NCBI GenBank assembly: GCA_026390245.1
Contig: JAPLGI010000066.1
Location: forward strand, 1-16,604
Source: Caldisericota bacterium
Lineage (GTDB): Bacteria > Caldisericota > Caldisericia > Cryosericales > Cryosericaceae
DNA: 16,604 bases
Reading direction: 5' to 3'
This document shows, piece after piece, positions 6,653 to 13,435 of this stretch. The notes under the pieces are model-generated. The model was given only the letters and a program-made list of their open reading frames with translations. It was not told where the DNA came from and searched no databases. The number at the start of each line of letters is the position of its first letter. The stretch's first letter is position 1. Both the position numbers and the translations under genes were made by a program.

Positions 6653-6663
6653 TTCGTTTGTCT

Positions 6664-6768
6664 TGAACCGGGGTCAGGTCTACACATTTTACAGAACCGT
6701 TCTCGCCAAAGAGAAGAGCCTGCGCGCGTATGCCACAGGCTCTCACCACTCATAGAACCGGTTCAGGA
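6664..6768. repeat. Repeat-like stretch, possible REP/IS200-type remnant
   Basis: GGGGTCAGGTCTACACATT (6670-6688) resembles, from memory, conserved end sequences found around REP-associated IS200-type (Y1) transposase genes in diverse bacteria. GAACCGG/GAACCG occurs at 6665 and 6694 and as the palindrome GAACCGGTTC at 6755-6764. An 8-bp hairpin lies between. No transposase is present in the window. The identification is tentative. Confidence 0.35.
6715..6743 (-). terminator. Possible terminator of the four-domain flavoprotein gene
   Basis: AGAGCCTG (6715-6722) pairs with CAGGCTCT (6736-6743), an 8-bp stem with a 13-base loop, 34 bases past the stop at 6777. On the minus strand it is followed by TTCTCTTTGG, a partial U-tract. 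It could instead be the hairpin of a mobile-element end. Confidence 0.45.
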
Positions 6769-6776
6769 CAGATTGG

Positions 6777-9275
6777 CTAGATGAAGAAGTTGATGTGCCC
6801 CTGGTCGGCGTCGCCCAGCATGGTCGCCACGCCGCCCTCTTCGATGCCGTCGATGAGTTCCTCGCGGTGGATGCCCATCAGGTTCATGGACATGGTGCAG
6901 GCGATGAACTTACCGCCACCGTCGAGTACGGACCGCATCATTGCCTCGACCGGAGTCACATTGTACTTCTTCATGAGGCCGAGGATCATGCCCGTGCCCA
7001 TCCCCATCATGTGCATCTTGCTCAGAATGAGGTGTGTGGCGCCACGCGGCATCATCATGCCAAACATCTTTTCGATGAACGTCTTCTTGATGCGCACGTT
7101 CTCGTCTTTGCGCAGGACATTCAGGCCCCAGAAGGTGAAGAAGATGCTGACCTTCTTACCCATGGCCTGTGCACCGTTGGCGATGATGAACGCTGCGATG
7201 ACCTTGTCCAGATCATTACTGAACAGGATGAGCGTCGCGTGATCGTCGCTCTTGCCCGGGACAATCTGGAATCCCGCCGCCGGGATCGCCGTCTGAGCGG
7301 GTCTCCGCAGGGTCGCCGTGACCAGCTTGCCCCGCTGCCTGTCCACCAATTCCAGTCCCTGAGCCTGCGCGAATGCCGCGACGTCAGGGTAGAAGCCTGG
7401 ATCGGATGCTGTCACCTTGATAAGATCACCGGGCCCAGTCTGTGCGAGAGCCTCCTTCAGTTTGAGCAGCGGTCCCGGGCACTGCAGTCCACAAGCATCG
7501 ATCTCAACAGTCTTGATGGAAGCAGCCGCAGGGGGTGTCAGCAGCGCCACCTTCGCAGCGCAGGGCTCACTCGTACACGTCTGCTGGTCGTCCGCCTCAC
7601 GCTCCGGTCGTTCGGGTTGTTCTTCGATGCCGTGGTTCACGGAAGCCTCCCAGCTTGTATAGCCACCGGTGAGGTTGGCGACCTGGAACCCGTTCTGAGT
7701 CAGGATTCTCTGCGCTACATAGCCACGCAGGCCGACCTTGCAGTAGGTGAGGATAATCTTCTTCCCTGCGGGCAACTCGGCTAGCCGGTCACGCAGTTCG
7801 GGGAGTGGGATGGTAAGTGCGCCTGGGATGATGCCACAGCCGGTCTCCTCGGGCTGACGGACATCCAGGAGGACGGCTCCCTTCGCGAGTTCTTCGGCCA
7901 AGTGCTCTGTGTCAACGGAGGGTGCCAGGTTCTCAAGGTCATTCTGAGCCACAAAGCCTGCCATGTTGACCGGGTCCTTGGCGCTGCCGTAGGGTGGGGC
8001 GTAGACGAGCTCGAGGTCGGTCAGGTCATCGACGGTTGCGCCAAGGCGCATGGCCGTGGCCAGGACGTCGATACGTTTGTCGACGCCGTCATAGCCGGCG
8101 GCCTGGGCACCAAGCAATTTGCCGTCCAGACTGTAGAGAAGCTTGATGTGGACTGGGGTACTTCCGGGGTAATATCCAGCATGCGATCCCGGATGAATGG
8201 TAATCGTTCGGAAAGGGATGCCAAGTTTGATCAGCAGGGCTGAGCTGGCGCCCGTGGCACCAGCGGCGAGATCAAACACCTTGACGATGGAAGTCCCTTG
8301 TGTGCCCTTGTAGACATCTTCATGTCCCGCAATGTTGTTGGCAGCGATACGTGCCTGCCGGTTGGCGGGGCCCGCCAGCGGGACGAGTGCCTTGCTCTTG
8401 GTCACGAAGTGCTCGACCTCGATGACGTCGCCAATGGCATAGATGTCGGGGTCACTGGTGCGCAGATGCTCGTCTACGAAGACGCCATGGGAAGTTCCAA
8501 TGGTCAGTCCAGCACGTTCGGCGATTTGGGTGTTTGGTCGTACACCGATGGAGAGGATGACCATGTCGGCCACAAGCTGCTGCCCGCTAGAGAGTGCTAC
8601 GGTCAGTGTGCCATCCGCATTCTTTGCAAACGACTTGACCCCATCGCCCAGGTGCAGGTCGACACCATGGATCTGAAGTTCCTGATGGGCATAGGCAGCC
8701 ATGTCAGGGTCAAGGAACGCCAGTACCTGTGGCAGCATCTCGACCAGTGCGACCTCCACCTTCTGCTCTCTCAGGTTCTCGGCGACTTCGACACCGATGA
8801 AGCCCCCTCCGACGACGACGGCCTTCCTGGCACCGGCGTGCACGGCCCCGATGATGCGGTCCATATCGGGGATGGTCCAGAGCGAATAGATGCCGTCGCT
8901 GTCGATACCCGGGATAGGCGGGCGCAGGGGAGAACCACCAGGAGACAGGACCAGCTTGTCATAGTGGTCAGCTGTCTCAGTCCCGGTGGCGACATCCTTC
9001 ACCATGACCGTGTGTGCCTGTCGATCGATGCTGGTCACCTCGCGCCCCGTCAGAAAATCGATATTGAACCGTTCCTTCATCGACGCCGGCGTCTGGACAA
9101 GCAGTTGGTCGCGATCCTGTATGACACCACCTATGTGATAGGGAAGCCCGCAATTGGCGAAGCTGATGTACTGTCCTTTTTCGTAGACGATAATCTCCGC
9201 TTGTTCGTCGAGGCGGCGCAGACGGGCTGCGGCCGAAGCTCCCCCGGCATTTCCACCAACAATGATAACTCTCAC
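6777..9275 (-). CDS. CoA-disulfide reductase-like flavoprotein fused to rhodanese, TusA and DsrE2
   Basis: The 832-residue protein carries four domains. Residues 1-445 form an FAD/NAD(P)H disulfide reductase: FAD loop VGGNAGGASAAARLR, active Cys42 in SFANCGLPYHIGG (the single-Cys type of CoA-disulfide reductase and NADH oxidase), NAD loop VVVGGGFIGVEVAE (153-166) and the second FAD motif YAIGDV (279-284). Residues 452-550 are a rhodanese with active loop CKVGLRG (Cys512). Residues 587-658 are a TusA/SirA domain with CGLQCPGP (Cys599). Residues 676-832 are a DsrE2-type domain with Cys793 in ACTMSMNL. Together they could take sulfane sulfur from CoA- or glutathione-like persulfide and relay it along Cys512, Cys599 and Cys793. 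Such fusions are known in anaerobes. The linker (551-586) adds Cys567 and Cys572. The start is GTG 9273-9275, five bases after AGGAGG. No signal peptide is present, so it is cytosolic. Confidence 0.93.
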   Translation of the reverse strand: MRVIIVGGNAGGASAAARLRRLDEQAEIIVYEKGQYISFANCGLPYHIGGVIQDRDQLLVQTPASMKERFNIDFLTGREVTSIDRQAHTVMVKDVATGTETADHYDKLVLSPGGSPLRPPIPGIDSDGIYSLWTIPDMDRIIGAVHAGARKAVVVGGGFIGVEVAENLREQKVEVALVEMLPQVLAFLDPDMAAYAHQELQIHGVDLHLGDGVKSFAKNADGTLTVALSSGQQLVADMVILSIGVRPNTQIAERAGLTIGTSHGVFVDEHLRTSDPDIYAIGDVIEVEHFVTKSKALVPLAGPANRQARIAANNIAGHEDVYKGTQGTSIVKVFDLAAGATGASSALLIKLGIPFRTITIHPGSHAGYYPGSTPVHIKLLYSLDGKLLGAQAAGYDGVDKRIDVLATAMRLGATVDDLTDLELVYAPPYGSAKDPVNMAGFVAQNDLENLAPSVDTEHLAEELAKGAVLLDVRQPEETGCGIIPGALTIPLPELRDRLAELPAGKKIILTYCKVGLRGYVAQRILTQNGFQVANLTGGYTSWEASVNHGIEEQPERPEREADDQQTCTSEPCAAKVALLTPPAAASIKTVEIDACGLQCPGPLLKLKEALAQTGPGDLIKVTASDPGFYPDVAAFAQAQGLELVDRQRGKLVTATLRRPAQTAIPAAGFQIVPGKSDDHATLILFSNDLDKVIAAFIIANGAQAMGKKVSIFFTFWGLNVLRKDENVRIKKTFIEKMFGMMMPRGATHLILSKMHMMGMGTGMILGLMKKYNVTPVEAMMRSVLDGGGKFIACTMSMNLMGIHREELIDGIEEGGVATMLGDADQGHINFFI

Positions 9276-9360
9276 GCATTCCTCCTGGTTTCCCGTGTTC
9301 TTCGTGTCACGGCATCATGCCCATCATGTACGTACCGGGCTACCGTGAAGTCGATCTTTG

Positions 9361-9375
9361 ATAGTTTGTGACTAT
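9361..9375. promoter_or_regulatory. Inverted repeat ATAGT-N5-ACTAT upstream of the flavoprotein
   Basis: This 5-bp inverted repeat lies about 85 bases upstream of the flavoprotein start, next to possible minus-strand promoter elements (TTGAGG, 16 bases, CATAGT), so it could be a regulator site. A second palindrome, CACCATGGTG (9418-9427), lies on the side of the divergent gene. No specific regulator is recognised. The rest of the 251-base intergenic region shows nothing I can name. Confidence 0.25.
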
Positions 9376-9526
9376 GCACCACGAAGTCAATGCCTCAAAT
9401 TGACACTGATATGTGGACACCATGGTGGGCTCTTGTATCAAGGCGTTCCTGTGACCATACTGATAATATGGCAGAGACTGGCATGGACATCATGGTCCTC
9501 GACTCAGACCGAGAGACATTCTTCAC

Positions 9527-10555
9527 ATGACGCACCTCGGCATCGTCTGGCATCCAGAGATGTTCCACGGACGCGGATGGCGTTCCAGCGGATTTGACGG
9601 GTGGTACTTCAAAGTTGTCGACCCTTCAGAGCGGCACGTGTGGGCGATCATACCCGGCATCTGGATGGACCGCGACCCGGCCAGGCAGTATTGCTTCATC
9701 CAGTTCCTCGACGGACGGACTGGCCGCACAACGATGCACCGCTATCCAACCCAGCAGTTCTGGTCATCGCACGAGCGCTTCGACATAGCGGTCGGCCAAA
9801 GTCGTTTCAGCCTTGCGTCAGCGCATCTGGACATTGACGACCCAGATCTCCACCTGTCCGGAGACCTTCAATTCACACGGACGCAGGCTTGGCCGATCCG
9901 CTCGTGGGCTCCGGGCGCCATGGGGCCCCTGGCCTTCCTGCCATTTCTCGAGGGGTATCACGCCATTACGAACATCGACCCCCGCATCACTGGTTCTCTC
10001 ATTGTCGACGGCGATGAGATTGACTTCACCGGAGGACGAGCCTACATGGAGCGGGACTGGGGCAGCGCATTCCCGCGCGCCTGGGTGTGGACACAGTCCA
10101 ATCACTTTGATGAGGACCATATTTGTCTTACTGCTTCGATCGCCGACATCCCACTGGCGGGCAGAGTCCTTCGGGGCTTCATTGTTGGGTTCCTCTACCG
10201 GGGCGAGTTCTACCGGTGGACAACCTGGAACGGGGCGCGACTGGCACACTTCGCATATGATGACGAGCACGCCGAGTTCACAGTGGTCAACAGGAATCGC
10301 GTCCTGGAAGTCTGGAGCGGCGGACGGACTGGCATGGGTCAAGTCTTTGCTCCTCGGGCTGGAGCCATGACCAAGATGCTTGTCGAAGAGTTGAACGCCG
10401 TCCTCCAGGTCCGCCTGATCGAGCGGCATGCGCACGGAGACGTCCTGCTGTTTGAAGGGCGTGGGCGCAACGGGGGACTCGAGATCAGCGGCGACATGGT
10501 TGTCGCGGTGGGCACACCTGAAGTGCACACTGTCCAGGGTCTGGCGCGTCCATAG
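9527..10555 (+). CDS. Tocopherol cyclase family protein
   Basis: This 342-residue protein has both ends of the tocopherol-cyclase family pattern. One is the N-terminal GFDGWYFKVVDP segment (residues 22-33). The other is the central ERDWGSAFPRAWVWTQSNHF (175-194), the family's most conserved stretch, rich in Trp and aromatic residues. In plants and cyanobacteria this lipocalin-like barrel closes the chromanol ring of tocopherol, but bacterial members outside cyanobacteria have no proven substrate. No tocopherol pathway partners (prenyltransferase, methyltransferase) lie nearby. There is no signal peptide. The start ATG 9527 has no clear ribosome binding site (only GAGAG at 9511), and no alternative in-frame start exists before a stop at 9464. 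Family membership is firm, while the reaction here is unknown and is likely a lipid or isoprenoid ligand function. Confidence 0.85.
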   Translation: MTHLGIVWHPEMFHGRGWRSSGFDGWYFKVVDPSERHVWAIIPGIWMDRDPARQYCFIQFLDGRTGRTTMHRYPTQQFWSSHERFDIAVGQSRFSLASAHLDIDDPDLHLSGDLQFTRTQAWPIRSWAPGAMGPLAFLPFLEGYHAITNIDPRITGSLIVDGDEIDFTGGRAYMERDWGSAFPRAWVWTQSNHFDEDHICLTASIADIPLAGRVLRGFIVGFLYRGEFYRWTTWNGARLAHFAYDDEHAEFTVVNRNRVLEVWSGGRTGMGQVFAPRAGAMTKMLVEELNAVLQVRLIERHAHGDVLLFEGRGRNGGLEISGDMVVAVGTPEVHTVQGLARP

Positions 10556-10633
10556 AGACGCGGCGCGAGCAGTTGGCCTCGATTGCGCCGGTACTGCATC
10601 GCAGCCCACGCTCTTCTTCGGACGCGAAATGAT

Positions 10634-10646
10634 CGCGGACTCCGCG
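10634..10646 (+). terminator. Possible weak terminator of the tocopherol-cyclase-like gene
   Basis: CGCGG (10634-10638), an ACT loop and CCGCG (10642-10646) are followed by TTTG, 78 bases after the stop. The stem is short and the U-tract poor. Confidence 0.3.
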
Positions 10647-10726
10647 TTTGTGATGATGTAACCTCTTGGCCGTCCGAACCGTACGCAAGGTGAACGAACA
10701 ACAACGCGCGGACGTGAAATGAAACA

Positions 10727-10744
10727 GCACAGGAACCCCTGTGC
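10727..10744 (+). other. Hairpin in the leader of the toast-rack gene
   Basis: GCACAGG (10727-10733) pairs with CCTGTGC (10738-10744) around AACC. It ends about 11 bases before the GGGAGG ribosome binding site of the next gene. It has no U-tract, so an mRNA-stabilising or leader structure is more likely than a terminator. Confidence 0.35.
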
Positions 10745-10765
10745 CCGCCCGCTGGGAGGTACAAG

Positions 10766-11581
10766 ATGAAGGGACTGGCCGTCTTTCTGGTAGTTGCTCT
10801 TCTGGTCATTGGTGGGCTGTATACTACGGGTGTTTTTTCAAGCACGACATGGTGGGGCCCCAACTCCGCTGATCAGCCGGTTGCCGGCGACATCATGACC
10901 GAGGACAAGTCGGTCGGAACGCAGAGTGCGCAGAGTGCGCGGGTGGAACTTCGAATGGGCGCAGGGAAAGTGAACGTACAGGGAGGAGCTTTGGACCTCA
11001 TGGACGCGACATTCCTGTACAACGTCCCCGCATGGAAACCCATTGTCGACTATGTCGTGACCAACAGCCAGGGAGCCCTTCTCATACGCGAGCCCAGCGA
11101 CACCCACTCCTTCAGCACCAAATACCAATATGACTGGAACATCCGGTTGAACAGTTCGATGCCTATCGACATGGAAGTGAAGACTGGGGCCGGGAATACA
11201 GTTCTGGACCTCAGTGACATGATGGTCCACACCCTGATTGTCGATGCGGGAGCCTCCAGCGCATCAATCAAAGGCTCCCCAGGGGCAATGACGTCGATGG
11301 ACGTGAAGACCGGCGTCGGGTCGGTCAATATCGACCTGACCGGCGACTGGAAGAACAGTGCAAGTGTCCATGTTGACGGTGGCGTCGGCAGCATCAAGCT
11401 GGTCGTCCCGAGGAACGTCGGAGTCACGGTCGAAGCCAAGCGAGGTATCGGTTCGATCAGCACGCCGGGCTTCATACAGGACGGCAATACGTATCACAAC
11501 GCGGCATATGGCTCCAGTGCCATCACACTGAGCATCAACCTCAATGTCGGCGTGGGCTCGGTGAGCATCACTCAGCAATAG
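10766..11581 (+). CDS. Membrane-anchored toast-rack/DUF4097-like beta protein
   Basis: The 271-residue protein starts at ATG 10766, six bases after GGAGG. Residues 2-24 are a hydrophobic anchor or uncleaved signal (no lipobox). The exposed part is a regular beta-repeat domain in which a GxG(S) turn recurs: GAG 65-67 and 141-143, then GVGS 183-186, GVGS 206-209, GIGS 227-230 and GVGS 262-265, each followed by alternating hydrophobic residues (for example VNIDL, IKLVV, VSITQ). This is the ladder pattern of LiaF-type C-terminal (DUF2154), toast-rack and DUF4097 domains, thought to stack as a right-handed beta-helix. Those proteins are linked to envelope stress and two-component control, but no kinase or regulator is here. 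The matching membrane-type half may be at 3021-3656. Family is moderately sure; the role is unknown. Confidence 0.78.
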   Translation: MKGLAVFLVVALLVIGGLYTTGVFSSTTWWGPNSADQPVAGDIMTEDKSVGTQSAQSARVELRMGAGKVNVQGGALDLMDATFLYNVPAWKPIVDYVVTNSQGALLIREPSDTHSFSTKYQYDWNIRLNSSMPIDMEVKTGAGNTVLDLSDMMVHTLIVDAGASSASIKGSPGAMTSMDVKTGVGSVNIDLTGDWKNSASVHVDGGVGSIKLVVPRNVGVTVEAKRGIGSISTPGFIQDGNTYHNAAYGSSAITLSINLNVGVGSVSITQQ

Positions 11582-11603
11582 CAGGCCTTCGTGCGGGAGG
11601 ATC

Positions 11604-11639
11604 AGGCGGAGCTCGGGAGATGTCTCCCGAGCTCCGCCT
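11604..11639. terminator. Bidirectional terminator between convergent genes
   Basis: A 17-base perfect inverted repeat (11604-11620 with 11623-11639), separated by TG, lies between the toast-rack gene stop (11581) and the GH2 gene stop (11645). On the plus strand it is followed by TTCC. Its symmetry and position suit termination in both directions, though neither side has a long U-tract. Confidence 0.8.
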
Positions 11640-11644
11640 TCCGT

Positions 11645-13435
11645 CTAGCGGTGTGCGCCGAAACGACGCCAGACGCTCTCGTTGATATGGCGGAACGTTG
11701 ACTCATCGAACTTGACGACCTCGCGGTCATACGTGACCACACCATTGGTCTCCTGCTCGACGTCGGTGGTCTGGGTGTACACAGCAGCGCTCAGTCCACT
11801 GTCGATGAGAGGCCTCAGCTGATCTTCGATGAGAGACCGATACGCCTCAAGCAGCTGCGCCCGTGACGTGAAATGCCGGTATCCGAAGACCTTGTCGAAC
11901 CGCCAGACATGGTCCGTGACCAGCAGGTTGTAGCCTCCGTATTCGGACATGACGAAGCAGCGTCTGCGTCTTCTGTGGAGTGAGACCAGCCGCAGCATGT
12001 ATCGGTGAACCGAGGCTAAATCCCCACCACCCTGGTCAAACCAGCCACTTGCATGGTCGACCAGACGGGTCGGGTCCTGCCGCCTGACCAGGTCAGCCGT
12101 GGTGGCTGCATCAAATTGTCCCCAGCCTTCGTTGAATGGTACCCAGCAGGCGATGCAGGTCGCACCCTTCAGGTGATCAACCATCTGAGTCAGCTCTCCC
12201 AGGAAACTTCGGCGCGCCATGCCATCCTCGCGTCCCAGCCGGCGCCGACCGCCGGGCATGTCGTCGCGCATATGCACGCCCATGAGGGCGAGAAGTCCCA
12301 GCCACATCTGGTTCCGGGCGTCGCCGCCGCTGGGCATGTCCTGCCAGACGATGACGCCCAGACGGTCACAGTGATAGTACCAGCGCAACGGCTCGACCTT
12401 CATGTGCTTGCGGATCATGTTGTAGCCCAGGCGGCGAGTGAGTTCAACATCATGGCGAAGTGCATCGTCGGTCGGCGCCGTGTACAGGCCATCCGGCCAG
12501 TAGCCCTGGTCCAGAAGTCCATGCTGGAAGTACAATTCGCCATTCAGGGTCAGCCGCTGGCGACCCTGTAGGTCATGCGCTATGCCAAAGGAGCGCATGC
12601 CAAAATAGGAAGTGACTTCGTCTCCACCGGGAATCGCCACGTCGAGATCGTACAGGTGAGGGTCATCGGGCGACCAAAGGCGTGCCCCCGGTATCTTCAG
12701 AGAGATCGGTGTTCCCGAGGACCCCGCGCCCTGTGCGATCACCCGGTCTCCGTCACGGACAGTGATGTCGACATCTGTTTCAGCGGTCGTCAGTACCCGC
12801 ACCGACACGGTCCCCGTCCCCACATCCGGCGTTGCAGTGGCAGACTCGATGTGCAGTTCGGGCACCGGTTCGAGCCAGACTGTCTGCCAGATGCCGGAAA
12901 CCGCCGTGTACAGGATGCCACCAGGCTTCAGGGTCTGTTTGCCGCGCGGCTGAGACGACGCGTCGGTCGGGTCCTGGACCTGGACGACCAGTTCATTGGC
13001 TCCCTCGATGAGCAACGACGATATGTCGAATGAGAATGGCAGGTAGCCGCCACGATGCTCCCCCAGCAGCTTGCCATTTAGTGAAACGACAGCCAGCCAG
13101 TCGACGGCGCCGAAATGGAGCAGGACGTGTCGGCCGGCCCATGCCGAAGGCACGTCGAACACGCGTTCGTACCACAGCGTCTCGTGTGAAAGCAGTGCTC
13201 TTCCGACACCGGACAGCGATGACTCGATCGGAAACGGTACCAGGATCCGGCCTTGGTACGCGACCGGTGGTTCTCCCGGCGTGACCGCATACGACCACAG
13301 ACCATTCAGGTTCAACCAGTCCGGGCGGACCATCTGTGGCCTGGGGTATTCCGGCAGGGGTGCGCCAGGGTCGACGTCACGCGCCCACCGCGTCATGATT
13401 TGGCCGCCGGCCGGCTGCCACTGGTTCATGTCCAT
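11645..13435 (-). CDS. Glycoside hydrolase family 2 protein
   Basis: This 596-residue exo-glycosidase has the GH2 layout. A jelly-roll sugar-binding domain (about 40-190) contains LNLNGLWSYA, ETLWYERVFDVP, HFGAVDWLAVVSLNG and SGIWQTVWLE. An immunoglobulin-like domain (about 192-285) ends LWSPDDPHLYDLDV. A TIM barrel (about 290-590) follows. The acid/base is Glu436 in WVPFNEGWGQFD and the nucleophile Glu498 in MSEYGGY. The C-terminal YTQTTDVEQETNG stretch is typical of a beta-galactosidase/beta-glucuronidase-like subgroup. The sugar specificity cannot be read. No signal peptide is present, so it would act on imported sugars. The ATG (13433-13435) directly follows the TAA of the transporter gene, and no ribosome binding site is visible, suggesting coupled translation. 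It is the last gene of a three-gene operon. Confidence 0.94.
   Translation of the reverse strand: MDMNQWQPAGGQIMTRWARDVDPGAPLPEYPRPQMVRPDWLNLNGLWSYAVTPGEPPVAYQGRILVPFPIESSLSGVGRALLSHETLWYERVFDVPSAWAGRHVLLHFGAVDWLAVVSLNGKLLGEHRGGYLPFSFDISSLLIEGANELVVQVQDPTDASSQPRGKQTLKPGGILYTAVSGIWQTVWLEPVPELHIESATATPDVGTGTVSVRVLTTAETDVDITVRDGDRVIAQGAGSSGTPISLKIPGARLWSPDDPHLYDLDVAIPGGDEVTSYFGMRSFGIAHDLQGRQRLTLNGELYFQHGLLDQGYWPDGLYTAPTDDALRHDVELTRRLGYNMIRKHMKVEPLRWYYHCDRLGVIVWQDMPSGGDARNQMWLGLLALMGVHMRDDMPGGRRRLGREDGMARRSFLGELTQMVDHLKGATCIACWVPFNEGWGQFDAATTADLVRRQDPTRLVDHASGWFDQGGGDLASVHRYMLRLVSLHRRRRRCFVMSEYGGYNLLVTDHVWRFDKVFGYRHFTSRAQLLEAYRSLIEDQLRPLIDSGLSAAVYTQTTDVEQETNGVVTYDREVVKFDESTFRHINESVWRRFGAHR

Larger units (their letters stand above)
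6531..6755 (+). pseudogene. Truncated second cold-shock gene with a foreign tail
   Basis: The first 30 codons from GTG 6531 (GGAGG 6521-6525, five-base gap) match the intact gene at 4493. They differ at five bases, four silent and one Glu to Asp, through RNP1 and the start of RNP2 (VFVH). At 6620/6621 the similarity jumps straight to GAACCCAA, which in the intact copy lies 12 bases beyond the stop codon. This equals loss of 129 bases (4583-4711 in the first copy), including the last three strands of the domain and the stop. The frame then reads through a terminator hairpin and a repeat-like stretch to 6755, giving 74 residues with a basic, unrelated tail. A folded cold-shock domain is not possible. 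It is either a pseudogene or a short transcript with a different role. Confidence 0.75.

Noticed and set aside
8298..9371. Plus-strand frame of 357 codons
   Set aside because: It is antisense to the reductase domain of the flavoprotein, whose motifs are unmistakable.
9818..10609. Minus-strand frame of 263 codons
   Set aside because: It is antisense to the tocopherol-cyclase-family gene and lacks any recognisable features.
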